Below, in pieces: positions 9,266 to 19,919 of a DNA stretch of 36,319 bases. A program made the position numbers and the translations under genes. Origin of the DNA: Azospirillum sp. B4 (GTDB lineage Bacteria > Pseudomonadota > Alphaproteobacteria > Azospirillales > Azospirillaceae). Location: NCBI RefSeq assembly GCF_000333275.1, contig NZ_BACU01000565.1, positions 1 through 36,319 of the forward strand. Reading direction: 5' to 3'. Positions within the stretch are counted from its first letter, which is position 1. Every line of letters begins with the position of its first letter. The notes beneath the pieces are model-generated. The model was given only the letters and a program-made list of their open reading frames with translations. It was not told the DNA's origin and did no database searches.

Positions 9266-10312
9266 TCAGCTGGCCTGCTTGGCTTCTTCCGCCGGTGGAT
9301 CCAGCACCGGATGGCCGCGGAAGGGGCGCAGGTTGTTCAGGAACTGCGCGGCGGACGCGGACCAGGAGAAGGTCAGGGCATGGCGCCGGCACTTGTCGCC
9401 CGGTATCTCCAGCGCCGCCAACGCGGCCTTCCGCAGGTCCTCGTCCAGCACGGCCACGTCCGACCCCGCCAGCACGTCCAGCGGGCCCGGCACCGGATAG
9501 GCGGCCACCGGCACGCCGGAGGCCAGCGCCTCCAGCAGCACCAGGCCGAAGGTGTCGGTGCGGGAGGGGAAGACGAAGACGTCGCCGGCGGCGTAGTGCC
9601 TGGCCAGATCCTCGCCGTGCTGGGGGCCTACGAACTGGGTGGCCGGGTATTTGGCCTTCAAGTCGTCCAGCTGCGGGCCGCCGCCCACCACCACCTTGGT
9701 GCCGGGCAGGTCCAGCGACAGGAAGGCCTCGATGTTCTTCTCCACCGCCACCCGGCCGACATACATGAAGATCGGGCGCGGGAAAGGCAGGAAATCCTTC
9801 TCGCGCGGGCGGAACAGGTCGGTGTCCACGCCGCGCGACCAGCGCTTGATGTTGCGGAAGCCGCGGTCCTTCAGGTCGTTCTCGATGGACGGGGTGGCCA
9901 CCATGACGGCCGAGGCAGGCGCGTGGAATCGGCGCACCAGGGCGTAGCTGAGGCGCAGCGGAACCGGGAAGCGGTCGCGGACGTATTCTGGGAAGCGCGT
10001 GTGGTAGGCGGTGGTGAAGGGGATGCGCCGGCGCAGGCAATAGCGCCGGGCGGCCAAGCCCAAGGGGCCTTCCGTCGCGATGTGGATGGCGTCGGGCTGG
10101 ATCTCGTCGATCATTCGGCGCAGCCTGGCGCCGGGCCTCAGCGCCAGGCGGATTTCCGGATATGTGGGCATGGGCACGGTGCGGAAGCGGTCGGGGGCGA
10201 TGACCTCGACCTCATGGCCCAACTGGCGCAGCTCGTCCCGCGTCGTGGTCAGGGTGCGGACCACGCCGTTGACCTGGGGGTGCCAGGCGTCCGTGACGAT
10301 GAGGATCTTCAC
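9266..10312 (-). CDS. GT4 glycosyltransferase, Agt/SqdX-like lipid glycosyltransferase
   Basis: A retaining GT-B glycosyltransferase of 348 residues. The N-terminus (V-T-D-A-W-H-P-Q-V-N-G-V-V-R-T) is the acceptor-side signature of the GT4 group that glycosylates diacylglycerol or similar lipids (MgtA, SqdX, Agt). The donor half has G-R-V-A-V-E-K-N (Glu191, Lys192) and a D-X7-E version of the usual E-X7-E motif ending at Glu261. The start is GTG at 10312, overlapping the stop of the upstream metallophosphoesterase as GTGA, so the two are coupled. In Agrobacterium-type systems a GT4 enzyme next to a PlcP-type phosphoesterase makes glucosyl- or glucuronosyl-diacylglycerol; that role is inferred here. 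A mannosyltransferase for glycans is the main alternative. Confidence 0.82.
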   Translation of the reverse strand: MKILIVTDAWHPQVNGVVRTLTTTRDELRQLGHEVEVIAPDRFRTVPMPTYPEIRLALRPGARLRRMIDEIQPDAIHIATEGPLGLAARRYCLRRRIPFTTAYHTRFPEYVRDRFPVPLRLSYALVRRFHAPASAVMVATPSIENDLKDRGFRNIKRWSRGVDTDLFRPREKDFLPFPRPIFMYVGRVAVEKNIEAFLSLDLPGTKVVVGGGPQLDDLKAKYPATQFVGPQHGEDLARHYAAGDVFVFPSRTDTFGLVLLEALASGVPVAAYPVPGPLDVLAGSDVAVLDEDLRKAALAALEIPGDKCRRHALTFSWSASAAQFLNNLRPFRGHPVLDPPAEEAKQAS

Positions 10313-11142
10313 GCTGCAGCCTTCTGCGTCGTCCCACCCGGTTGCCCGGGCGCCCGTGCCGCCGCGCGCTTGCGCACCTCGTCCGCCCAGTGAATGATCT
10401 CCAGCGTGCCGTCGGCGTGTTCGACCAAAGCGGTGCACGATTCCACCCAATCCCCGTCGTTGCAGTAGAGGATGCCGCCCATGTCACGCATCTCGGCGTG
10501 GTGGATGTGGCCGCAAATGATGCCGTCGACCTGGCGGCGCTTGGCCTCGTCGGCCAGCGCCTGCTCGTAGTTGCCGATGAATTCCACCGCTTTCTTGGTG
10601 CGGTTCTTCAAGTAGGCGGACAAGGACCAGTACTGGAAGCCGAAGCGGCGGCGGGCGGCGTTCAGCCAGGTGTTTAGGGTCAGCAGCACCGTGTAGGCGC
10701 TGTCCCCGACATAGGCCAGCCACTTGGCGTACTTCACCACCGCGTCGAACAGGTCGCCGTGCAGCACCAGGAAGCGGCGGCCGTCGGCGGTGGTGTGGAT
10801 GGTGTCTTCCAGGATGGTGACGCCGCCGAACTGCAGCCCGATGAAGTCGCGGAAGACCTCGTCATGGTTGCCGGGGATCAGGAAGACCTTGGCGCCCTTG
10901 CGCACCCGGCGCAGCACCTTCTGCACGACGTCGTTGTGGCTCTGCGGCCAGTACCAGCCCTTCTTCAGGCGCCAGCCGTCGACAACGTCGCCCACAAGGT
11001 ACAGGTACTCCGACTCGGTGTGCTTCAGGAAATCCAGCAGCATGTCGGCCTGGCACCCCCGGGTTCCCAGATGCAGGTCCGACAGCCAGATGCTGCGGTA
11101 GCGCCGCGGGGCCTCGTGTTCCGTCTCCATGTCCGTCTCCAT
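10309..11142 (-). CDS. metallophosphoesterase, PlcP-like phospholipase C / LpxH-like
   Basis: A calcineurin-like dinuclear-metal phosphoesterase of 277 residues. Metal motifs appear in order: D-L-H (22-24), G-D-V-V-D (51-55), G-N-H-D (91-94), H-G-D (128-130) and G-H-I-H-H (211-215). Automatic annotation would call it UDP-2,3-diacylglucosamine diphosphatase. However, the details G-T-R-G-C-Q-A after the first motif, W-Y-W-P-Q-S-H-N-D-V-V-Q-K and G-D-W-V-E-S-C-T-A are those I associate with Sinorhizobium PlcP, a phospholipase C that breaks down membrane phospholipids under phosphate limitation. The coupled GT4 gene downstream supports PlcP. I take the ATG at 11142 (another lies at 11130). It is divergent from a diacylglycerol kinase. 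Confidence 0.85.
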   Translation of the reverse strand: METDMETEHEAPRRYRSIWLSDLHLGTRGCQADMLLDFLKHTESEYLYLVGDVVDGWRLKKGWYWPQSHNDVVQKVLRRVRKGAKVFLIPGNHDEVFRDFIGLQFGGVTILEDTIHTTADGRRFLVLHGDLFDAVVKYAKWLAYVGDSAYTVLLTLNTWLNAARRRFGFQYWSLSAYLKNRTKKAVEFIGNYEQALADEAKRRQVDGIICGHIHHAEMRDMGGILYCNDGDWVESCTALVEHADGTLEIIHWADEVRKRAAARAPGQPGGTTQKAAA

Positions 11143-11194
11143 CCTACGCCCCCGAGATGACCCACAAGAGACAATCAATAGTAATGTTGACAGG

Positions 11195-11223
11195 CCTATA
11201 CCGCAGCATGTAGGGCAAGACAA
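11195..11223 (-). promoter_or_regulatory. possible sigma-70-type promoter for the lipid operon
   Basis: Reading leftward, TTGTCT (11218-11223) and TATAGG (11195-11200) are separated by exactly 17 bases and lie about 55-80 bases before the ATG at 11142. Each hexamer matches the consensus at four of six positions. A single CTGTCA, the half-site of a Pho box, follows at 11188-11193, but I see no second half at the right spacing. Confidence 0.35.
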
Positions 11224-11234
11224 ATGGTGATAAG

Positions 11235-11255
11235 GGTGAGTTCAAGGAATTCACC
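11235..11255. promoter_or_regulatory. 21-bp dyad between the divergent lipid genes, possible operator
   Basis: Nine-base arms GGTGAGTTC and GAATTCACC flank a 3-base centre (AAG) with a single mismatch. The dyad lies between the two divergent starts, 26 bases before the kinase ATG. It could be an operator or an RNA hairpin in the kinase leader. Confidence 0.35.
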
Positions 11256-11280
11256 ATATATTCACGAGGCATTCATAAAT

Positions 11281-12297
11281 ATGTCTTCCGCCCTTCACTT
11301 GGCTGTCACGGAACCACTGGCCGCTGCCGCGCGCCGTCTATTGATCATTCACAATCCCGTGGCGGGGCGCCGGCGGCGGGGCCTGATGGGCCGCGTGGTC
11401 GATGTCTTGCGCCAGGGCGGGGCGGATGTGGTGGTGGTGGAAACCACCGGTCCGCGCGACGCGGAGCGGCTGGCGACCCTGGCGGCCACCGGCGCCCTGA
11501 CGCAGGGTCGCATCCCCGACGCGGTGGTGGCCTCGGGCGGCGACGGCACCATCAACGAGGTGGTGAACGGCCTGCTGGCCGCGCCGACGCTCGCGCCGCC
11601 GGCCCTGGGCCTGATCCCCCTGGGCACGGCCAACGTGCTGGCGGCGGAGTTGGACCTGCCGTCCGGCGTGGCCGACCTGGCGCGTACCCTGGCCGGGGCG
11701 GTGCCGCGCACCATCCATGCCGGCCGCGCCAACGGCCGCCTGTTCACCATGATGGCCGGCGTGGGGCTGGACGCCCATGTGGTGGAAGGGGTGGACCCGG
11801 CGGTAAAGCGCCGCTTGGGCAAGGGCGCCTATGTCCTGGAAAGTCTGGCCCAGATCGCCCGCTGGCCCAGCCCGCGCTACCATGTGGTGACGCAGGACGC
11901 GGCCGGCCGCCGGCAGGAGCACGAGGCCGCGTCCTGCATCGTGGCCAAGGGGCATTTCTACGGCGGGCGCTTCGTTTGCGCCCCGGACGCCCGGCTGGAC
12001 GAGGGCGGATTCCACGTCTGCCTGTTCACGGACGGTGGCCGCCTGGCGGCGCTGGGCTATGGCGCGGCGCTGGTCGCCGGACGGCTGGCCCGGTGGGGCG
12101 CCTTAGGGGGGAATGAAGGCCGGCGGGGATTGGGATACCGCGTGGTGCCCGCCGTGCGGGTGCGCATCGAAGGGCCGCTGGGCGATCCGGTGCAGGGGGA
12201 TGGCGACACCATCGCCCGCCTGCCGGTGGATATGGAAACGGCGGCGCCGTTCCGTGTGCTGGCGCCGCCGCTCCGCCCCGTGTCCCGTCTGCCCTGA
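11281..12297 (+). CDS. diacylglycerol/lipid kinase family protein
   Basis: A soluble lipid kinase of the DAGK catalytic family (DgkB/YegS type), 338 residues. Visible motifs are I-H-N-P-V-A-G at the N-terminus, the nucleotide-binding S-G-G-D-G-T (residues 85-90) with I-N-E-V-V-N-G-L after it, and I-P-L-G-T-A-N-V-L-A. These enzymes phosphorylate diacylglycerol or related lipids at the membrane surface. The ATG at 11281 has GAGG (11266-11269) 11 bases upstream; the frame opens earlier at 11224 but the extra 19 residues look unlike the family. If the divergent phosphoesterase releases diacylglycerol, this kinase could return it to phosphatidate. That link is an inference from position. Confidence 0.88.
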   Translation: MSSALHLAVTEPLAAAARRLLIIHNPVAGRRRRGLMGRVVDVLRQGGADVVVVETTGPRDAERLATLAATGALTQGRIPDAVVASGGDGTINEVVNGLLAAPTLAPPALGLIPLGTANVLAAELDLPSGVADLARTLAGAVPRTIHAGRANGRLFTMMAGVGLDAHVVEGVDPAVKRRLGKGAYVLESLAQIARWPSPRYHVVTQDAAGRRQEHEAASCIVAKGHFYGGRFVCAPDARLDEGGFHVCLFTDGGRLAALGYGAALVAGRLARWGALGGNEGRRGLGYRVVPAVRVRIEGPLGDPVQGDGDTIARLPVDMETAAPFRVLAPPLRPVSRLP

Positions 12298-12454
12298 AGG
12301 GGCGCTGGTCTGCCCCTGGGTGTCAAATCCAGGCAACGCTACTCAAGAACCACTGGTCAAAGACAACGCTACGCTACGTCACGCGACTCAAAACGACAGT
12401 CAGGCATTACCAACCGAAGGCCACGTCCAAATCAGGCAACGGGTGCTTACGAAC

Positions 12455-12488
12455 GGGCGCCCCGTGCAGGGCCGCCCCCTCGTTCTTT
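12455..12488 (+). terminator. putative intrinsic terminator
   Basis: GGGCGCCC (12455-12462) pairs with GGGCCGCCC (12469-12477) with one bulged base across a 6-base loop, followed by a T-rich CGTTCTTT. It lies about 160 bases after the kinase stop and directly after the end of the convergent small gene. The region before it (12298-12454) is less GC-rich than its neighbours and has a 9-base direct repeat, CAACGCTAC, at 12334 and 12364. Confidence 0.4.
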
Positions 12489-12492
12489 AGTA

Positions 12493-12828
12493 TCAACGGC
12501 CCGTCTGGGCGCCGGCCTCGGCGGTGGCGCGCGGCACGCGGCCACGCCACACCGACAGGCATTCCTCGGCGCTTTCGCCGGTACCGATGCAGTACCAGCC
12601 GCGACGGTCGTTGAAGTACAGGCGGTAGGTGCCGCGGCGGTCGCGCTCGAAGCGGAAGACCGGGCGGTCCAGGTTGGGGAAGCGCACGATCAGCTGGTCA
12701 TGATCCGGCGCGGTATGGCGGCTCACCGCTTCCCACAGGCCGCGCTCCAGCTTGGGCTGGGCGACACTGTTCCATTCGGTGAGATCGAAAGGGGTGAAGC
12801 GGGCAGAGGAGAAGGGGACGACAGTCAT
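12493..12828 (-). CDS. hypothetical protein, 111 residues
   Basis: I do not recognise this protein. It is small, soluble and rich in Arg and aromatic residues. In the middle, F-R-F-E-R-D-R-R-G-T-Y-R-L-Y and R-R-G-W-Y-C-I-G-T-G look like successive beta strands. No signal peptide or membrane segment is visible. The start is ATG at 12828 and the stop is TGA. It is transcribed away from the ATP synthase operon. The coherent composition and uninterrupted high third-position GC support a real gene. Confidence 0.65.
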   Translation of the reverse strand: MTVVPFSSARFTPFDLTEWNSVAQPKLERGLWEAVSRHTAPDHDQLIVRFPNLDRPVFRFERDRRGTYRLYFNDRRGWYCIGTGESAEECLSVWRGRVPRATAEAGAQTGR

Positions 12829-12863
12829 GACTCACCAGCACTCTGCCACCCTGGATCGGAGAT

Positions 12864-12886
12864 GTCCGGACGGCGCCGGACTTTTT
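12864..12886 (+). terminator. short intrinsic terminator, rightward, with no gene before it
   Basis: GTCCGG (12864-12869) pairs perfectly with CCGGAC (12876-12881) across a 6-base loop and is followed directly by five T. It lies 36 bases upstream of the start of the leftward small gene, so in its working direction it would stop antisense transcripts or a long atp leader. Confidence 0.5.
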
Positions 12887-13089
12887 CGTCTGTGCGCCGG
12901 GTGGCTTTGGCGCGTTGGGTGCACTATGCGGCCCCAACTGTTAATGGCGCCTTAAAGGCCTTCGCTCACCCGTGGGATAGTATGCTTTCGATGGAGTGCG
13001 GCAGTTGCGCCCTGCGGCATCCTGTGTTAAGTGCACGACGCCCGACGCCGGGGTGGTTTTCACCCGGTTCGGACCCACAATGCTAAGGC

Positions 13090-13105
13090 CCTGAAATCCT
13101 TCAGG
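13090..13105 (+). other. hairpin in the atp operon leader
   Basis: CCTGAA and TTCAGG form a 6-bp stem with a 4-base loop, ending 14 bases before the GAGG ribosome binding site of atpH (13120-13123). It may affect translation initiation or mRNA stability. Confidence 0.4.
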
Positions 13106-13130
13106 TCTGCGGATTAACCGAGGTTTCCAG

Positions 13131-13690
13131 GTGGCATCCCAAGGGACAGTCGTATCCGGACTGGCGGCCCGCTACGCGGCGGCGCTGTTCGACCTTGCCG
13201 ACGAGCAGAAGGCGCTGGACCAAACCGCGCAGGACTTGACGTCGCTCAAGCAGGTTCTCGCCGAAAGCGCAGACCTGCGTCGCGTTGTGCGCAGCCCCGT
13301 CCTGTCGCGTGCCGAGCAGGCGCGCGCCATGGAGGCGGTGCTGGCCCAGGCGGGCACGTCCGAGCTTGTGCGCAAGTTTATTGGTCTGGTGGCCCAGAAC
13401 CGCCGGCTTTTCGCCCTGGACGGCATGATCGCCGCCTTCCTCGCCGAGCTGGCCCAGCGCCGCGGCGAGGAGACGGCCACCGTCGTCTCGGCCCGTCCGC
13501 TGACGGACGACCAGCTGTCGGAAGTGACCGACGCGCTGAAGAAGGCTCTGGGCTCCAAAGTTTCCGTCGCCGCCAGCGTCGACCCGACGTTGCTGGGCGG
13601 CATGATCGTTAAGGTCGGATCGCGCATGATCGACAGTTCCGTGCGCACCAAACTGACCAAGCTGAAAATCGCCATGAAAGGGGTGGGCTG

Positions 13691-13691
<1 letters not shown>
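13131..13691 (+). CDS. atpH: ATP synthase F1 subunit delta
   Basis: Peripheral-stalk subunit that ties the alpha3-beta3 head to the F0 b subunits. The 186-residue protein fits the family: an N-terminal helical domain ([12 protein letters not shown]), the central [10 protein letters not shown], and the C-terminal [20 protein letters not shown]. The start is GTG at 13131 with GAGG 7 bases before it. The TGA stop shares one base with the atpA ATG (TGATG at 13689-13693), so the two are translationally coupled. It is first in an F1-only operon, as is usual in alphaproteobacteria. Confidence 0.96.
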
Positions 13692-15220
<1,529 letters not shown>

Positions 15221-15234
15221 TCTCCGTAACGGCG

Positions 15235-15255
15235 GGCGGCTCCCCGGGGGCCGCC
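15235..15255 (+). other. hairpin between atpA and atpG
   Basis: GGCGGC (15235-15240) pairs with GCCGCC (15250-15255) around a C/G-rich loop that can itself pair. It has no T-run, so it is probably an intercistronic stability or processing element rather than a terminator. Confidence 0.45.
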
Positions 15256-15291
15256 TGTCAGTCCAGTTCTCTCAGGAAGTGAAGGCACGGC

Positions 15292-17666
<2,375 letters not shown>

Positions 17667-17683
17667 TCGCCTGAGTAGGTCCA

Positions 17684-17720
17684 GGACGGAAGGGGGCGGA
17701 CCCCTTCCGTCCGTTTTCTT
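17684..17720 (+). terminator. terminator-like hairpin between atpD and atpC
   Basis: A perfect 12-bp stem (17684-17695 with 17701-17712) with a 5-base loop is followed by GTTTTCTT, the full form of an intrinsic terminator. It lies inside the operon, 17 bases after the atpD stop and 30 bases before the atpC ATG. Confidence 0.75.
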
Positions 17721-17750
17721 GAGAACACGTCGCTGAACGGAAGTCCCATC

Positions 17751-18176
17751 ATGGCCGATAAGGTTGAATTCGAGCTGGTGTCGCCGGAAAAGCTGCTGGT
17801 TTCCCAGCCGGTGGACATGGTGGTCGTGCCGGGCACCGAAGGCTACCTGGGCGCCCTGCCGGGCCACGCCCCGCTGATCACCACGCTGAAGCCAGGCGTC
17901 ATCGACATCTACCTCGATGGCATCACCACCATCAGCAACCGGATCTTCGTCGCCGGCGGCTTCGCCGAGGTGACGGAGACCCGCTGCACCGTGCTGGCGG
18001 AAGAGGCGGTCGAGGTGTCGGCCCTGGACCGCGCGGCCATCGAGCAGCAGGTCAAGGATCTGGCCGAGGACGTGGCCGACGCCACGAGCGAGACGGCGAA
18101 GCGCGCCGCCGAGGCCAAGCTGGCCGTGGCGCAGGCCAAGCTGGAAGCCCTGGGCGCTGGCGCGGCCGCCCACTGA
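17751..18176 (+). CDS. atpC: ATP synthase F1 subunit epsilon
   Basis: Central-stalk and inhibitory subunit of F1, 141 residues. The N-terminal beta-sandwich is clear: F-E-L-V-S-P-E-K, then G-T-E-G-Y-L-G-A-L-P-G-H-A-P-L, and V-A-G-G-F-A-E-V. An Ala-rich helical C-terminus follows. Expression may lie below that of the upstream genes because of the hairpin at 17684-17720. F0 genes (atpB, E, F) are not in the window. Confidence 0.95.
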   Translation: MADKVEFELVSPEKLLVSQPVDMVVVPGTEGYLGALPGHAPLITTLKPGVIDIYLDGITTISNRIFVAGGFAEVTETRCTVLAEEAVEVSALDRAAIEQQVKDLAEDVADATSETAKRAAEAKLAVAQAKLEALGAGAAAH

Positions 18177-18214
18177 GCGGCCAGGCGGGCAGTTAAGAGC
18201 GAATCGCAAGCACC

Positions 18215-18250
18215 CGAAGGGGGCCAGGACACCGTGCCTGGCCCCCTTCG
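18215..18250 (+). terminator. terminator of the atp operon
   Basis: A perfect 14-bp stem (18215-18228 with 18237-18250) with an 8-base loop begins 38 bases after the atpC stop. The bases after it (TCCTTGG) are only weakly T-rich, so release efficiency is uncertain. Confidence 0.65.
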
Positions 18251-18587
18251 TCCTTGGACGGTGCGGCCCAGACCTGAACCCAGACCGTTGATTTGGCACA
18301 ATAGTTCCACCCCTGCCGGGCGGGGATTTTGCCGATCGGCGGCATCGTGCTAGCTTGGCCGTCGCCCGACTTGGCGGATGTTACGGATTTGTGGCATACC
18401 GGCGGGTGGGGCATCGCGGGAAGCACGCCGGCCTTTTCATGACCGGGCGGGCTTTTCGAAACTTAAATGGGGCCTGGCCGTTGCAGTGGGGGCACGGTGG
18501 CGGCATCGGGCCCCGTGTAATGGTCATGGGATGCCGGCGGCCCGGAAACGGACGCGCCGGCCCTGGGGCATCAAGAACGGAACGCGC
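18251..18587. other. 337-bp region before the ferritin-like gene
   Basis: No gene is visible. It probably carries the promoter of the ferritin-like gene, but I find no convincing hexamer pair. A sigma-54-like string at 18294-18309 lacks the key -12 GC. Confidence 0.4.
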
Positions 18588-19442
18588 ATGGCAGACGTCG
18601 ACGCTACTGAATCTCGGGCCACGGACTCTCGGTCGGGTCACTGGACGATCGCGGGCTTGCCCTGGGACAAGCTGGAGCCGGCCAAGGTTGACGCCGACAT
18701 CCTGAAGCTGATCAAGGCCGCCGCCCTGGTCGAGTACAACGGCGACAGCTACGCCGACTACCTGTGCAACGTCTTCGCCGACAATCCCGACTTCTGCCAG
18801 ACCGCCCGCCAGTGGGCGGTGGAGGAAGTGCAGCATGGCGAGGCGCTGGGCACCTGGGCCGAGCGCGTCGATCCCAGCTGGAGCTTCCAGGCGGCGGTGA
18901 CGCGTTTCCGCGAAGGCTACAAGATCGACATCGACGTCAGCCAATCGGTGCGTGGCTCCCGCGCGGGTGAGCTGGTGGCGCGCTGCATCGTCGAGACCGG
19001 TACCAGCAGCTATTACACCGCCCTGGCCGAGGCGACGGACGAACCGGTGCTGAAGCAGATCTGCCGCCACATCGCCGCCGACGAGTTCAGGCACTACAAG
19101 CTGTTCTACGATTACCTGGGCGAGTACCTGGAAAAGGAGCGCCTGGGCAAGTTCGGCCGCCTGCGCGTCTCGCTCTCGCGCATCAATGAGACGGAGGATG
19201 ATGAGCTGTCCTTTGCCTACCATGCCGCCAACAATGGCGACGCGCCCTATCACCGGGAGACGGCGTTCGAGAACTATGTGCGCCGGGCCTACAGCTATTA
19301 CCGTCCGCACCACCTGGACCGCATGGTCGCCATGGTGTTCAAGGCCAGCGGCCTGAAGCCCCAGGGCTGGCTGCATGATGTCGCCTCGCGCTACGCCTAC
19401 AAGCGCATGATGAAGAAGGCCGGCGTGCCCCTGGCCGCCTGA
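18588..19442 (+). CDS. ferritin-like diiron protein
   Basis: A four-helix-bundle protein of 284 residues with two diiron half-sites: Glu in L-V-E-Y-N-G-D followed about 35 residues later by E-E-V-Q-H, and Glu in I-V-E-T-G-T-S followed by D-E-F-R-H-Y. This Glu...E/D-E-x-x-H pairing marks the ferritin/desaturase-like carboxylate diiron fold. It could be an oxygenase or desaturase-like enzyme; the substrate is unknown and no membrane segment is seen. The frame is open from 18378, but the upstream residues are of low quality, so I take the ATG at 18588. It stands alone and ends at a strong terminator. Confidence 0.78.
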   Translation: MADVDATESRATDSRSGHWTIAGLPWDKLEPAKVDADILKLIKAAALVEYNGDSYADYLCNVFADNPDFCQTARQWAVEEVQHGEALGTWAERVDPSWSFQAAVTRFREGYKIDIDVSQSVRGSRAGELVARCIVETGTSSYYTALAEATDEPVLKQICRHIAADEFRHYKLFYDYLGEYLEKERLGKFGRLRVSLSRINETEDDELSFAYHAANNGDAPYHRETAFENYVRRAYSYYRPHHLDRMVAMVFKASGLKPQGWLHDVASRYAYKRMMKKAGVPLAA

Positions 19443-19459
19443 GGCTCCTGCCGCGCTGA

Positions 19460-19501
19460 AAACAAAACGCCGCCCGGGTTGCCCTGGGCGGCGTTTTGTT
19501 T
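19460..19501. terminator. bidirectional intrinsic terminator
   Basis: A perfect 16-bp stem (19460-19475 with 19486-19501) has A-rich sequence on the left arm and T-rich on the right. It can end both the ferritin-like gene from the left and the small gene from the right, whose stop is at 19517. Confidence 0.88.
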
Positions 19502-19516
19502 GAGGTAGAGGCGAAC

Positions 19517-19912
19517 TTATGCCCATCGCTCAAGGGTGGCCATGATGGGGGGCAGGTGGGTCTGGTCGATGGTGAAGCTGAGGGAGAGCGTAGTGGTGTC
19601 AGACCACTCGTCCCGAGCATCCGCGGTTACCCGAATATGACCCCGCCCATCCCCCCTCAACGCGATATTGAAGTTCGAAAACCAGGTGTCGGTGCTTGCC
19701 TCGCCTCTCAGGCTTTTATGCAACCGCGCCAAGTCGTTGCGGAACCGGTCCCAAGCTTGGAGAGAAAGATAAGTCGTGGCCAGGATGGTACCGGCGAATG
19801 GCCCGCCGACAAGGTCTACCGTCAGATCGAAGCCATGACCGTCGGATTCCGCTAGCGGCGGATGCAGAATTACGCTGCTGCGGCCATCGCTGAAGACGAC
19901 ACGGTCGTCCAT
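19517..19912 (-). CDS. hypothetical protein resembling WapI-type immunity proteins
   Basis: A 131-residue soluble protein that is clearly less GC-rich than its neighbours. The order of motifs (F-D-L-T-V-D-L near the start, F-x-x-D-L-A-x-L-H-K-S-L-x-G-E-A in the middle, then G-D-G-R-G-H-I-R-V-T-A and L-S-L-S-F-T-I-D) resembles the DUF6228/WapI family of contact-toxin immunity proteins. That assignment is from memory of the pattern and is weak. No toxin gene is next to it. It begins 7 bases after the rppH stop and so may be transcribed from the rppH promoter. Confidence 0.6.
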   Translation of the reverse strand: MDDRVVFSDGRSSVILHPPLAESDGHGFDLTVDLVGGPFAGTILATTYLSLQAWDRFRNDLARLHKSLRGEASTDTWFSNFNIALRGDGRGHIRVTADARDEWSDTTTLSLSFTIDQTHLPPIMATLERWA

Positions 19913-19919
19913 GGTCGCT

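Larger units (their letters stand above)
12829..13130. other. 302-bp region between the small gene and atpH
   Basis: No gene is visible. It should hold the leftward promoter of the small gene and the rightward promoter and leader of the atp operon. I cannot identify convincing -35/-10 pairs; TATGCT (12982-12987) is the best -10-like hexamer for atp. It also contains the two hairpins listed separately and an imperfect stem (CCGGGGTG with CACCCGG) near 13049-13068. Confidence 0.5.

Noticed and set aside
11175-11193. Pho box upstream of the PlcP-like gene
   Set aside because: Only one CTGTCA half-site is clear; the second half at 11-base spacing does not match.
18294-18309. Sigma-54-like promoter TGGCAC-N5-TTCCA before the ferritin-like gene
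   Set aside because: The -12 element reads TTCC instead of TTGC, losing the key GC, and it is nearly 280 bases from the start codon.
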